A DNA stretch of 64,000 nt, taken from positions 1-64,000 of the forward strand of contig MU400593.1 of NCBI GenBank assembly GCA_022578965.1, given 5' to 3'. The position numbers and the translations under genes were made by a program. The stretch comes from Xylaria sp. FL1777. Taxonomy: Eukaryota; Ascomycota; Sordariomycetes; Xylariales; Xylariaceae. The stretch's first letter is position 1. Every line of letters begins with the position of its first letter. Below are positions 36,655 to 47,709 of the stretch, in pieces. The notes below the pieces were generated by a model. The model was given only the letters and a program-made list of their open reading frames with translations. It had not been told where the DNA came from and made no database searches.

Positions 36655-39600
36655 ATTTTAATAGCTTTTTAATTAATAAAACTTAACATATAAAAACAAA
36701 TATTAATATAAAAAGTTAAATAATAAACAATTTACAAAATAAACTTTTAAAAGTATATTAAAAAAATATTTAAAAAACAAAAATACTAAATAGTATTACG
36801 TAAGTAAACTTTACTTAATAACTAATAAATTAAATTTAGGTTATATTATTAAAAACAAAAAGTTAAAAATTAAGTTTAAAAATTTTAAAGATTTTTAAAA
36901 TTAATAATGTACTAAAATAATAAACCTTAGTACTTTTATTAGCTATTTTTATTAAAAAAAAAGCAGTAGCAAAAAAAAAAAAGTTAAATAGTAGCAGTAA
37001 AAAAGAACTAATGCTAACGCTAGTACTATAAAACAAACTAGTTGCTTTAACTTAAAAAACAACTTAAATACTAAGCGTTATAACCTTTAAACTAGCATAA
37101 ATATTAGCTATAATAATTAAAGCAGTAATAATACTTGCTATTATAATAATAAATTAAAGCTTTAAATAAATAATTATATTATAATTAATATTAATATTAC
37201 TACTAGTAAATTTAACGCTTATTTTTATTACTGCTATACTTAAAGTAATAACTTAAAATAAAAAACCTAACTTTTTATTATTATTACTGCTTTTATTATT
37301 AAGATTATTTATAATGTTAAAAATATTAAACATTAAAAGTTTTAAACTTATTGCTTTAAAGCTTTATAATAAATTTATAAATATAAAAGCCTTTTTAATT
37401 TATGCTAAACTTTATTTAAAATAACACTTTATTATTATTATAAAAAAAAATTAAAAAGTAATAACTACTTTATAATTTTTATTAAAAAAAGTACTAAAAT
37501 AGTTTTAATTTATTTTAAAAGATTTTTTAAAAGCTAACAAGTTAATTAACTTTAAGCTAAAAACAAAAAAGATTTTTAAAAATTACGTTAAGTTTAAAAA
37601 TTAAATAAAAGCACTATTTAAAAATACTTAAAAAGCAAAACACGCAAAAAAAGCACTTTATTGCTTAAAACAAATAAAAGCAACAATAAATTATGCTATA
37701 AAATTTAAACGATTAGCAGTAATCTTAAAATTATTTAAGCTTGCATTATTTTACTTATTTTATAGTAAACTTAAAACTTAAGTTTAAAATAAACTATGCA
37801 AAATAAATAAACCTATAAAAATTAATATATATATTAATATAGCTATTATAATTAATTAATAATTATTTAACTAGTACTTTAAAACTAAAAAAACTAAAAA
37901 AAACAAAAAAAAGAATACTTAAAAAAATATTAAATAAAGATTTAAGCAAATTAATAAAATTTAGGAATAATAACCTTAAAATATATTTAAAGTTAAATAT
38001 TATAACTATAAAAAGAAAAAACACTTTTAAAAATAATGCTAATTTAAAAAAAAAAACAGAAAGAAAAGCTATAAAAAAAAAGATTTTTTAACTTAAAAAA
38101 AAAGTATAAGTTATAAAAGTTTAAAATAACAAAAAATAATAAAGCAATTTAAAAAATATGTTTTTAAAGCAAAAGTATAAAGTTATTGTTTTAAGTTAAA
38201 ACAGAAATGTTATACTAAACAAATTTAAATGCTTTATTTATATAGGTTAAAATAAATAAGCATACAAATATTATTTAAAAGTTTTGCAGTTATTAAAATA
38301 AATTATAAAAAAATATATTTGCTATATAAATAATTAAAGTTATTTAATATATAACTTAAAAAAATAGTTTAACTAAAAATAGCAAATAATAAAAAGTAAT
38401 AAGTTAATATAGTTAATAAATTTATAAAACTATAAAAACTTTAAACTATTAAAGCTTAAAATATAGCTTAAAAAAAAGTTATGTTTAAAAAAACAAAACT
38501 ATAACTATAAATAATATAATTATTAAACTAATTATAAACTACTAAAATATTTAGTTGCTAAATAAACTTAAAAAAACAAAACTTATAAAACTTTAAAGCA
38601 AAAACAAATAAAATTAAAAGCTATAAAAAATATTATAAAAAAAGAACTAATAAAAATAAACGAAGTATTTTTATAGCTTAAATTGCTTTAAATACAACAA
38701 AACAAAAAAGCATTAATAGTTAATATAAAAACTAATACGTTTTAAAAACTAAAGCTAGCAATTTAACTAATTGCTAAAAATTACTACTATAACAAAACTA
38801 TAATAAAAAACAATAATAATATTTTACGTTTAAAAGATTTAAAACATAATAAAGTACTATAAAATTGCTATATAATATATTATTGCTATTAATATTTATT
38901 TAATAAACTAAAAAATAATTAGTTTTTTAAACAAATTGCAAAAACAAAAATATAAAACTTTTATAAATTAAAGTAGTTAATTATAACTATAGTTTATTAC
39001 AAAAATCTATAAAGATTTATAATATTTAAAGAAAATTTTAATTGCATTTATAATATTACTTTAAAAAAATATAAAAATAACTGCTATAAATATTATTAGC
39101 TAATTAAAGCATAATTATACTAAAAAATAGTTACTAAAAGTAAAAAAGCTTAAAAACTGCAATTTAAAGTTTGCTTAAAAGCAAAAACAAAATAAAGTAT
39201 AATAATATTTAAAGTACTAAATAAAATAAGCACTTAAACATTTTATAAAAAAAAATCAAAAAACAAAATAAATACTTGCTAAAAAAACAGCAAATAACTA
39301 AAAAAACTAAAGCTTTATATAAAGTTTAATATAATAACTAGCAAAACTAATTTAAAGTTAAACTTATATATTAAAAAAGAAAATATAATACCTTAATTAA
39401 CTTAAAAGCATAAGCTAATATAATTTTATTTAAAATAGCAAAACAAAATAAAATTTCTTAAAAATATAAGCAAAAATCCTAAAAAATTAAAAGATTTAAT
39501 AAAAGCATTTCTAGCTATAATAACAATTATATACTTAAAAAAACTAAACCTTTTAATATATTTATATAAAAATATAAAAAACAAATTATATTAAATATTG

Positions 39601-41492
39601 CTAATATATTTAATTATAACATTATTTTAAAAATATTATAGCTAAAAACTAATAACTCTTTAATTTAATAAAAAGTAAAAACTATTAATTAAGAAAATAA
39701 AAAATAAAGCAAAAAAATTAGAAAAATTATAAAAGAAATTCTGAACAAAATACTAAAGATATATTATAAATTCTATAAACTATTCAAAAAAAAAAAAAAA
39801 AAAAACTTTTTAAACATAGCTTATAAAATTACTACATTTTTATTAAAAAAAAATGTTAACTAAAGCTTTATTAAATATATTATATAAGCTTAAACAAAAC
39901 AAACGCTTTATAAAAATATATTTAAAAAAATTTAACAAAGAAATTCTTAAAAGAATTTTAGTTATTTGCTAAATACTTTATAGTGTTAGTACTTAAAATA
40001 AAAAATAAAAAACAACTAATTAATAAAAAAAAAAAACTAGTATAATAAATAATAGTTAATTATTAACTATTAAACGTAATTATTATTGCAAATAAATATT
40101 TTTTTATTTTACTAGTAATTATAAAAAAAAACATTAGCTAAGCAAAATAGTTTATAGTAGTTAATATTTTAAATAAATATTATGCTATTAAAATAGCTAA
40201 AAAAAAAAAATGAAAAACTGCTATATAAACAGTATATAAACTATATAAATATATAGTTATGCTATAAAAACTACAAAATATATTAGCTAGCTTTTAATAT
40301 ATAATAATAATAATTTTATAGAAGTTTTTAAATAAGTTTATGTTTATTTACTTAAATAATATTTTAATTTACTTTAAAACACTAAAAAAATATAAAAAAC
40401 ATATAACTTAAGTATTAAAAACACTTAAATAAGCAAAATTATAACTTAATACAAAAAAATATATATAACATATATAAAAAATTAACTTTTTAAGATTTAT
40501 AATTACTTTAAAACAAATATAAATTTAATAGTTAAAAATTAACATAATATAAAACTAGAAAATATTTAATTTAGCTACTATTATAAACATATAATAAGCA
40601 TTAAAATTTTTAAACTATGTTTAAATGTTAATTTAAAACTTTAAAAAAATAGCATTTTATTTTATAAAGTATACAAAAAAAAAATACAAAAAAAAATCTT
40701 TTTTAATTTTAAAAAAAGCCTAAAAAGCTTTTAAAGAACTAAAACTAAAAGTTATTTTTAACTTTATAGTTAAACTACTTAATTTATAAAAAAGAAAAAA
40801 GCTAAAAATAAATGCTTTAAATAATATAATTATAAAAGTTTTAAAACAACTAAAAAACAACAAAAAATAGCACTTAGTAGCTTATTACTTTAAAGCACTA
40901 TAAAATATAGCATTATAATACTTTATATATAACAAAAAACTGCTTGCAATTATTACAGCATTTAAAAAATAAAAACTGTTTTTTATAAAAACTATAAAGC
41001 TAATTAAAATTTATTTAAATTATTAAAACTTAACAAAATTTATAACTACGCAAAAAATTACTAAACAATATAAAAATTAAATAGTTTTTTTTTTTAAATT
41101 TAACTTTAAAATATGCTACATTAAAAAAAAAAAAATATTTAAGCAAACATATTTAGTTAACAAAATTAAAAAAGATTTAAAGTTTTAAAAAAAAACATTT
41201 AAGTGCTATATTTTTAAAGAAATAAAAGCTTAAAAATTAAAGTTATACTTAAGGACTTTACAAATATATAGCTATAATAAGCCTATAACTTAGAAAAGTT
41301 AGCAAAACTATAAAAATATAAAAGATTAAAAAAAAACAAGCTAATATATAAACGTAAAGTTTATTTACTAAAATCTTTATAAAATAAGTTTATTAAAAAA
41401 TTCTATAAACACTTATTATATAAATACTAAAAAGCAACAAAAATAATTAAATAACTATAAAAAAAATATAATTTTTTAAAACTATAAAACAT

Positions 41493-43689
41493 ATATATTG
41501 TATTACTTAAGCTAACGGCCTATTAGCTATGCTAGTTTTTATTTTTTATATATATAGGTAAAAACCGTGCTTATAGGTTAAAAGTAAGCCGTAAACAGCT
41601 TACTTTTTTTTTAGTAGCTAAGTAAAAACATTTTATATTTACTTTTAGGTTGCACTAGTTCTGCTACAATTTTATTAAGTGCTTTGCTTTTTACTTTTTT
41701 GCTTTTAAGTTATTTGCTTACTTGCATTATGCTATTAATTAAGTATGTGCACTTTTATGTAATTACTTCGTAGTTCTTTTTTTTTCGTATTTTTTTTGCT
41801 TTATAATTTGCTTGCTTTAGTATTGCTGCTTGCTTTGTGCTGCTTGCAGCAGTTTTTTTAGTTTTAGTATTTATTTAGCTAAATATATTGCTTCCCTTTT
41901 TTAGTTTTTTTTTAAACTTTTTTTTATTATATTGCTAATACATTATAGTTTGCTTGCTTTAGTATTACTACTAGCTTTTTGCTACATTAGTTTTTTTATA
42001 ACTAAGTTATAACTAAGTTATAAGCAAAGTTAATTGCTTATTATTTTTTAGTTTGCTTTTTATATATTTATTTTTTAAGCTGTTTTTATGCTTTCTATAA
42101 TAAACTTACTAAGTAAGCACAGCTTATAAATAGCTTATGCACTAAGCAATATAAAGTAGCAGTAAATAATAAATTACTTTACTTAGCTACTTATGTTAAT
42201 TCTTTTCTTTTTTAACTATTAACTTTATTACTTTTATTATTATTATTATTATGTGCTTAGTTTATGCTTGCTTTAGTATGTTAAAATGTTTAGTTCGTAA
42301 TATAATTAATTGCTAATGTATTACAGTTATACAAAAATCTACTTTGTTATAGCTACTATGCTTTTTGTAGTACATATTTATAACTAGTTTAGCTTAAATA
42401 TATATATTAACTAGTATTAAGCTTATATATTTAAAGTTATAAGTTATTTTGCTGCAGTTTTTACTAGTTATTTAATTTATAGTACTAAATAAAGTAGCTA
42501 ATAGCTTGCTATTATATAGTTTAAGCTTTTATAACTGCTTATTATTATGCTTTTTTGCTATAACGCTAATCTTTAAAATAAAAGTAAATGCTTTAGTGCT
42601 TTACGCTAAAGTATTACTAATAGCCTTAAAATTTATATTTATTAAGCACGCTAAAATGTTTAAGCTATGCTGCTATTGTATTGCTTATATTATAATAGTA
42701 TATTATGCACCTTTTATTGCTGTTTTTTTTACGTTAACTATATAAAAACATTAATAATTTTTATGTTTGCAATATTACTAGTAAGTTTACTAAGTGTTTA
42801 TAATGCAAAAAAAGCAAAGTAAGCATTAAAAATAACAGTTATAGTTTTATAAGTACTTTTAACTATATTAATGTTTGCACGTTTTTAAGCTTTACTTTAT
42901 GTTTATTTTAACTGTTAAAGTTTTTTTAATTTTAAGTGCTGCTAATAATTTTTTAGCTTAAAAAAGTTAATAAAAAACTTCGATTATTTGTTAAAGCTTA
43001 TATAGCTGCACGCTATTTTTGTATCGATAAAAATATTTAAGCTGCACTTATAGCTAGTACATAATTTTAAGTTGCAATTAAAAAAGCAAAAAAGGCTGCA
43101 GCAAGTAAAAAAGCCAAGAGTTTTATATAAATAAGCCGGTTAAAAAATGTTTACGTAACCTTTAAAAGTTAGTATTATTATATATTTAGTAGCTAAAAGT
43201 TTTAATAAAATTTTAGTGTTTAGTGCTTAATAAAGTTGCTTAATTGCTTTGCTTTTTTATAATGTATACTTTTTAACTTTTATAGTTTTATATTTGTAAT
43301 TTTATATTGCTATTTTTAGTACTTTATTATATTATGCTTTACTTTAAAGTTTATAAACGTAAGCCCGTAATAAGTAGCTTTTTTAAAACTATAAATAGCA
43401 AATAGCTTTATAATAGCTGCTTTAGCTTTTGCTTTATAGTTATAGTAAACCTTTTTTAGCTTAAAGAAAAGCTAGTGTTAATGCTTAGCTGTTTTTACTC
43501 CGTGTTTAAAGGCCTTTATTTTTATGTTTTTATAGCTACTTATAACTTAATTAGTTTTTTAGCCACGTTATAATAGCTAAGCCTTTTTATATTTAAAACT
43601 TATTTAGCTATTTTACGTGCTTTTTTTAGGTTGCGCAATAACTAGTAGCTTAGTTAAAAATTTGTTTGCTCTTTTAGTATGCTGCAGGT
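41493..43689. mobile_element. ETA: unclassified 2.2-kb insertion within BETA copy 2 pol
   Basis: Comparison with the uninterrupted BETA copy 1 (near 5920-5935) shows extra DNA flanked by AAACTATAAAACAT at 41479-41492 and 43690-43703. A 14-bp duplication is longer than LTR elements or most DNA transposons make and is typical of target-primed (LINE- or SINE-like) insertion, though no A-tail or reverse transcriptase is evident. I see no terminal inverted repeats or LTRs: it begins ATATATTGTATTAC and ends ATGCTGCAGGT. It keeps more G and C than its surroundings (for example near 41825-41850 and 43495-43510). Content is unrecognised except for a coding-like stretch near 42930-43140. The 79-codon frame at 42506-42745 is hydrophobic and without a match. 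Confidence 0.6.
42930..43129 (+). pseudogene. Coding-like stretch inside ETA, unknown family
   Basis: One plus-strand frame reads KKVNKKLRLFVKAYIAARYF, continues DKNIQAALIASTQFQVAIKK with TAA where Gln is shown, and then has an Ala/Lys-rich tail (AKKAAASKKAKSFI), closing at TAA 43127-43129. The basic-helix character and the Ala/Lys tail suggest the C-terminal part of a nucleic-acid-binding protein; that is inference. Only TAA and TAG interrupt it, as in other RIP-damaged genes here. I do not recognise the family and see no catalytic motif. Confidence 0.35.
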
Positions 43690-44959
43690 AAACTATAAAA
43701 CATAATTAAATTTATTATAAAAAAGTACAATATTTATAATAAAGCTAAAATAGCTTAACATAAGCTTTATAAACTATTATAATTTATATAAATACTTAAA
43801 CAAGCATAACATATTATTGCTTAAAATTTTATTATAGCACTACTTTTATTAACTAATTTAGTTATAAAAATACAATATAATAAAATATAAGTTATTATTA
43901 ATAAACTTATTAAGTATGCTTATTTTTTACTGTTTAAAAAAAATGCAATAGCTAAACAACTTGCATATACTTTTATATGCTAATATTTAAATAAACATAA
44001 GTTACTAAAAAAAATTATTTTAAACTAAAATAAATTGTTTATTTTTAAGTTTAAAATTAGCTTTTTTAAACTTATTAGTATTAAACTAAAGTTTTTAACT
44101 GCTTATTATTTATAAACAAATAAACAAACAAAAAAACTAAACTAAATATTAAAATAATATTTATAAAGTTATATTAATTATTAATAAAACAATTAAATAA
44201 AACTATTACTAATAGCATAAATTTTATATAATATATTAATAAACAAAAATATAAATATATTTTTGCATAAAGCTATTTATAAATAGCAAATAACTATTAA
44301 AAAACAAAAAAAAACATTAATAAAAGCATTTGCTATTTTAACTATAGCACTTTAAGCAAAAACTATTATAATAAAGATTAAAATGCTATAAGCTAAACTA
44401 TAACTACGCTTTTAATTTTTATAACAATAAATGTTAATATACTATAATAAAAAACAAACTAAAGAACTAACCTTTAAAAAAAAAAACAAGGTTTATTTGC
44501 TATAACAAAAACAAAATATAAACATTAATATTTCTTAAATTAAAACAAAACAACTAAACAATAAATTAAAATTTAAAAAATTTAGCTTTTTTAAAATTAA
44601 AGAAGTTATTTTATTTACTAACTATAAACTATTATTACTAAAAAATATATAAATCTACTTTATTTTTTATATTTTTTTATTAAAACTAGCATTTATTAAA
44701 ACATTTATTAAAATATAACTAAAAATAAAAATAAATTAAAACGTTTATAAAGTTAAAAATATACTAAATTTTTATTAAAACAACAAAGATCTAAAGTATT
44801 TTATTAAATAAAAGAAATATTTATATGCTAATAATACTTAAGAACTTAAAAAACATTTAAAAACTGCTAAAGTAGTTATAAGTTAGTTTTACTGCTAATA
44901 TTTTAACTGCTTAAAACTAAAAAAAAAAAGTTAACTTTAAAAAAAACGCCTAAAAAATT

Positions 44960-45496
44960 TTAATTAAACTTAAACAAAACAACTTGCGTTATTTTAGCTT
45001 GCTTTTTCTGTTATTTTTGTTTTTTTGCTAGCGCTTTTTGTTTTTTTTTAATGCGCTTTATTTTGTCCAGTTTATTTAAGAACTAAAGCTTTTGCTAAAC
45101 TATTTTAATACTTTTTGCTTTTAAAAAACATTTTTATATATAAAGCTAAACTAACTTGCTTAAAACAAAGTTAAAGCTATTTTAAGCTTGTTTTAGTTTT
45201 TTTTAAATTAAAAATAGCTATTGCTTTGCTTGCTTTTTTTTTTTTTTAAAACAACAGTATTTAAAAACTATATTATTAATTAAGTTAATTAAAACTTTTA
45301 ATTTGTTGCAAAAGTAACTAGCATATATATATTTAAAACAATAAAACATATTATTTGTTATTTTATATATTAGCAACTAATTAAAGCAGCAAAAGCAAAG
45401 TATAATTTTATAGCTAGTAAAATTAATAAAAAAAGCAAAAACAAGTTTTTGCTTTATTTTAAATAAGCAGTTAGTTTTTTTAATGCGTTTTAACAT
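44960..45496 (-). pseudogene. Antisense Cys-rich and coiled-coil gene at the 3' end of BETA copy 2
   Basis: The minus-strand frame from ATG (45496-45494) to TAA (44962-44960) has exactly the same 537-bp length as the copy at 4130-4666 and the same reading, with further C-to-T and G-to-A damage. It is opposite in sense to pol, about 80 bp from the 3' LTR, and starts about 90 bp beyond the chromodomain. Equal length in two independently decaying copies, with no net frame-shifting indel, supports a genuine protein-coding frame in the ancestral element rather than a chance opening. Confidence 0.6.
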
Positions 45497-45575
45497 TATA
45501 ACATATAAAAAAAAAAAGAAAAAAAAATACTTATAAAAAATTATTAAAACAACAATTTTAAAAAAAAAGGAATAA

Positions 45576-46069
45576 TATTACAAAATTAGCACTAAGGTAG
45601 CTTTTAAAGCAGCTTAATGCTTTTATATATACTTTGTATTTTTTTTTTTGCTAGCTAAAGCTAAAGTTACATAATAACTTATTTAGTTTATTAAGCTTAT
45701 AATAATTTAAAGCTTATTAAGCTTATAGTAATTTAAAGCTTACTAAGCTTACAGTAATTTAATGCTTATTAAACTTGCAGTAATTTAAAAAAAATTACTA
45801 CTTTTTTTACTTTTTTTTTGTTTATATAATTATACATTTTTTATATTTAATTATTTACTTAGTTTTAGTTCTTTAGCTATTAATTTTTTATAACCGCTAA
45901 GCACTAATATATTTATTACTTTTAATCCTTTAAAACTTCTATTGATGCATAGTAGTAAAAGTACTCTAAAAACTTTCCTAATGAACCACTGTTAAAAATC
46001 CTATTATTACCTGCAAATTAAGACCCTAAAGGCAAACCTGTTATATTAATATATAATAAGTCTGTTATA
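45576..46069 (+). repeat. BETA copy 2, 3' LTR (494 bp)
   Basis: The partner of 36162-36654. Its outer 150 bases keep many C (AACCACTGTTAAAAATCC, TTACCTGCAAATTAAGACCC, GGCAAACCTG), the mirror image of the G-rich outer edge of 3556-4050. It contains the 26-bp array at 45683-45786. Confidence 0.93.
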
Positions 46070-46074
46070 TTAAT

Positions 46075-46375
46075 ATGCTTTAAAGCTAAATTAATAGCTT
46101 TTTATTTGCTTTTAAGTATAATATACTAAATAAAGCTTAACTATAGTATTTTTGTTATAAGTTTTAGTTTTATAACATTAAAATAAAGTAATTAAACAAA
46201 ATATAACATTTTTAGTTTATAGTTATTAGATTTTTTTTTATAAAAAAAAATAAAAAAGTAAAAAATAATTTAATGTAGTACTTTATAATTATTAAGCTAA
46301 ACTGCTATAATTATTATAAGTAAATATTTTATAATACTTATATATTAATAATAGCTTTAAAACTTAATATTAATT
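46075..46375. other. Old DNA between BETA copy 2 and GAMMA copy B
   Basis: A short A+T-rich interval continuing from 36156. Because GAMMA copy A is cut by the window start, part of this interval may belong to GAMMA. Nothing else is seen. Confidence 0.45.
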
Positions 46376-47511
46376 AATTTGCTTTTATTTTAAGTATATT
46401 CTTTTGTTTAACTTATATATTTTAACTATTAAAACTATAAAGCTGCAATTTTTTGCTTAAGTAATATAAGATTTATGCTTTTTAATGCTATTTAAATATA
46501 GTTTAATTAAACTTTATTAAAAAATAATATATTAAATTTAACTAAGTTATAAATTAAAAACGTTAAAATATAAGCATAAAACTTATTATGTAGCAATAAT
46601 AAAGCTTAATAGTATTAAACTTTATTTTTTTTAATATATTGCTTATAACTAAAGAATTATACGTTATATTTTATAAAAAGATTTTAAAAAGTCCAAAAAA
46701 TTAGTTAAATAAAATTTAGTGCAATATAAAAAAAAGCTAATATAAAAAACATTTATTGTTTATAGTTATATATATTGTTTGCTTTTATTTAAGCAGCTAT
46801 TATAGCCTAAATAAAAAATGTAATTTTTTAATTTTTATATATTATTGCAAATTATTTATTATAGTTTTAATAATTTAAAATAGTACAAAATAAAGTATTA
46901 TAAACTTAATATATTTTAAATATTTTTTTTTATTTTTATAAATAGCAAAGGTTTACAAAATATAGCTAACATTATTTTATAGTTATATAATATTTAAAAA
47001 TAAAGCAAACTTTTTTAAATGTAATAATTTAAATAAAAAATAAACAGCATAAACTAATAAATAATTAGTTGCTTTATTTATATAAGCTAAAGTTAGCATT
47101 AAATAAAAAAAAAGCTATTTCTTTTTAAAAAAAATAGTAGCATACTATTATAACTGCATAAATAAGCTAAGCATGTTTAAACTAGTAACTATAAAACAAT
47201 TAGTTAAATTTTGCATAATATTTTTATAACTTATGCTAAGATTTTAAACACTGTTTTTAAAGTTAAAATTATTATATATAAATATAGCACTTAAGTTATA
47301 AATAATACGCTTTAAGTTAAGCTATATATTTATTAATTTAAGTATTAAAATATTAATTAACTAGCTATTATATATGTAATTTTATTTAGCTATTTTATTT
47401 AGCTATTTTAAAATAAACTTATAGCTAATATATATTTTAAATTAAGCAAAAGTATTAATTATTTAAGTTTGTGTTTTATTACTATAAAAATAAATGCTAA
47501 TAAATTACTAT
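46376..47511 (+). repeat. GAMMA repeat copy B, left part
   Basis: It aligns with 1-1140 of the window at nearly every base; differences are transitions. It is interrupted at TATAAAAA by ALPHA copy 2 and resumes at 62759. No gene is recognisable in this part. Confidence 0.8.
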
Positions 47512-47516
47512 AAAAA

Positions 47517-47709
47517 TGTCACAGGAGGTATAAAGCATTAAAGGTTAAATATAATAGTTAATATATCTTTAGTTTTATAGTAAGTATTTAATAAAACTAA
47601 AGCTTAAAAAAAGGAGAAAACTTCTATAAAATGGGTATAAAAAGAATATTTTATATATATATATAACTTATAATATGTGCTAAAGTATTTAAATAGCTTA
47701 GTTATAATA
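47517..47709 (-). repeat. ALPHA copy 2, 3' LTR (193 bp)
   Basis: The outer 12 bases TGTCACAGGAGG correspond to TATTACAGAAAA in the 5' LTR of the same element (62561), every difference being C/T or G/A. This directly shows the direction of mutation. Confidence 0.93.

Larger units (their letters stand above)
36700..44930 (+). pseudogene. BETA copy 2 gag-pol remnant, interrupted by ETA
   Basis: Gag should be at about 36900-38500. Reverse transcriptase is recognised at 40346-40375, read as IYLNNILIYF for the family motif IYLDDILIYS; both catalytic Asp are Asn. RNase H follows at about 40950-41115, with YLNYQNL where TDHxNL is expected. Integrase resumes at about 43704-43930 with KxxKYNIYNKAK (HHCC zinc site, Cys to Tyr) and later a DRLTKYAHF-like string read as NKLIKYAYF. 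A chromodomain at about 44749-44874 reads KVKNILN...YFIK-stop-KKYLYANNT-stop, where the stops replace the two conserved Trp. ETA splits the gene between RNase H and integrase. All breaks fit RIP. Confidence 0.88.
36162..46069 (+). mobile_element. BETA copy 2 (inverted relative to copy 1): Ty3/Gypsy chromovirus with nested ETA insertion
   Basis: The LTRs are 36162-36654 and 45576-46069, and the target duplication TTAAT is perfect (36157-36161 and 46070-46074). Coding is on the plus strand. A purine tract (45561-45572, AAAAAAAAGGAA) precedes the 3' LTR. Removal of ETA (about 2.2 kb) leaves 7.7 kb, equal to copy 1. It lies about 25 kb from copy 1 in opposite orientation. Confidence 0.95.

Noticed and set aside
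42506..42745. 79-codon open frame in ETA as an intact gene
   Set aside because: It is hydrophobic, without recognisable motif or second copy, and of a length chance gives in this composition. The more coherent reading nearby is in another frame.
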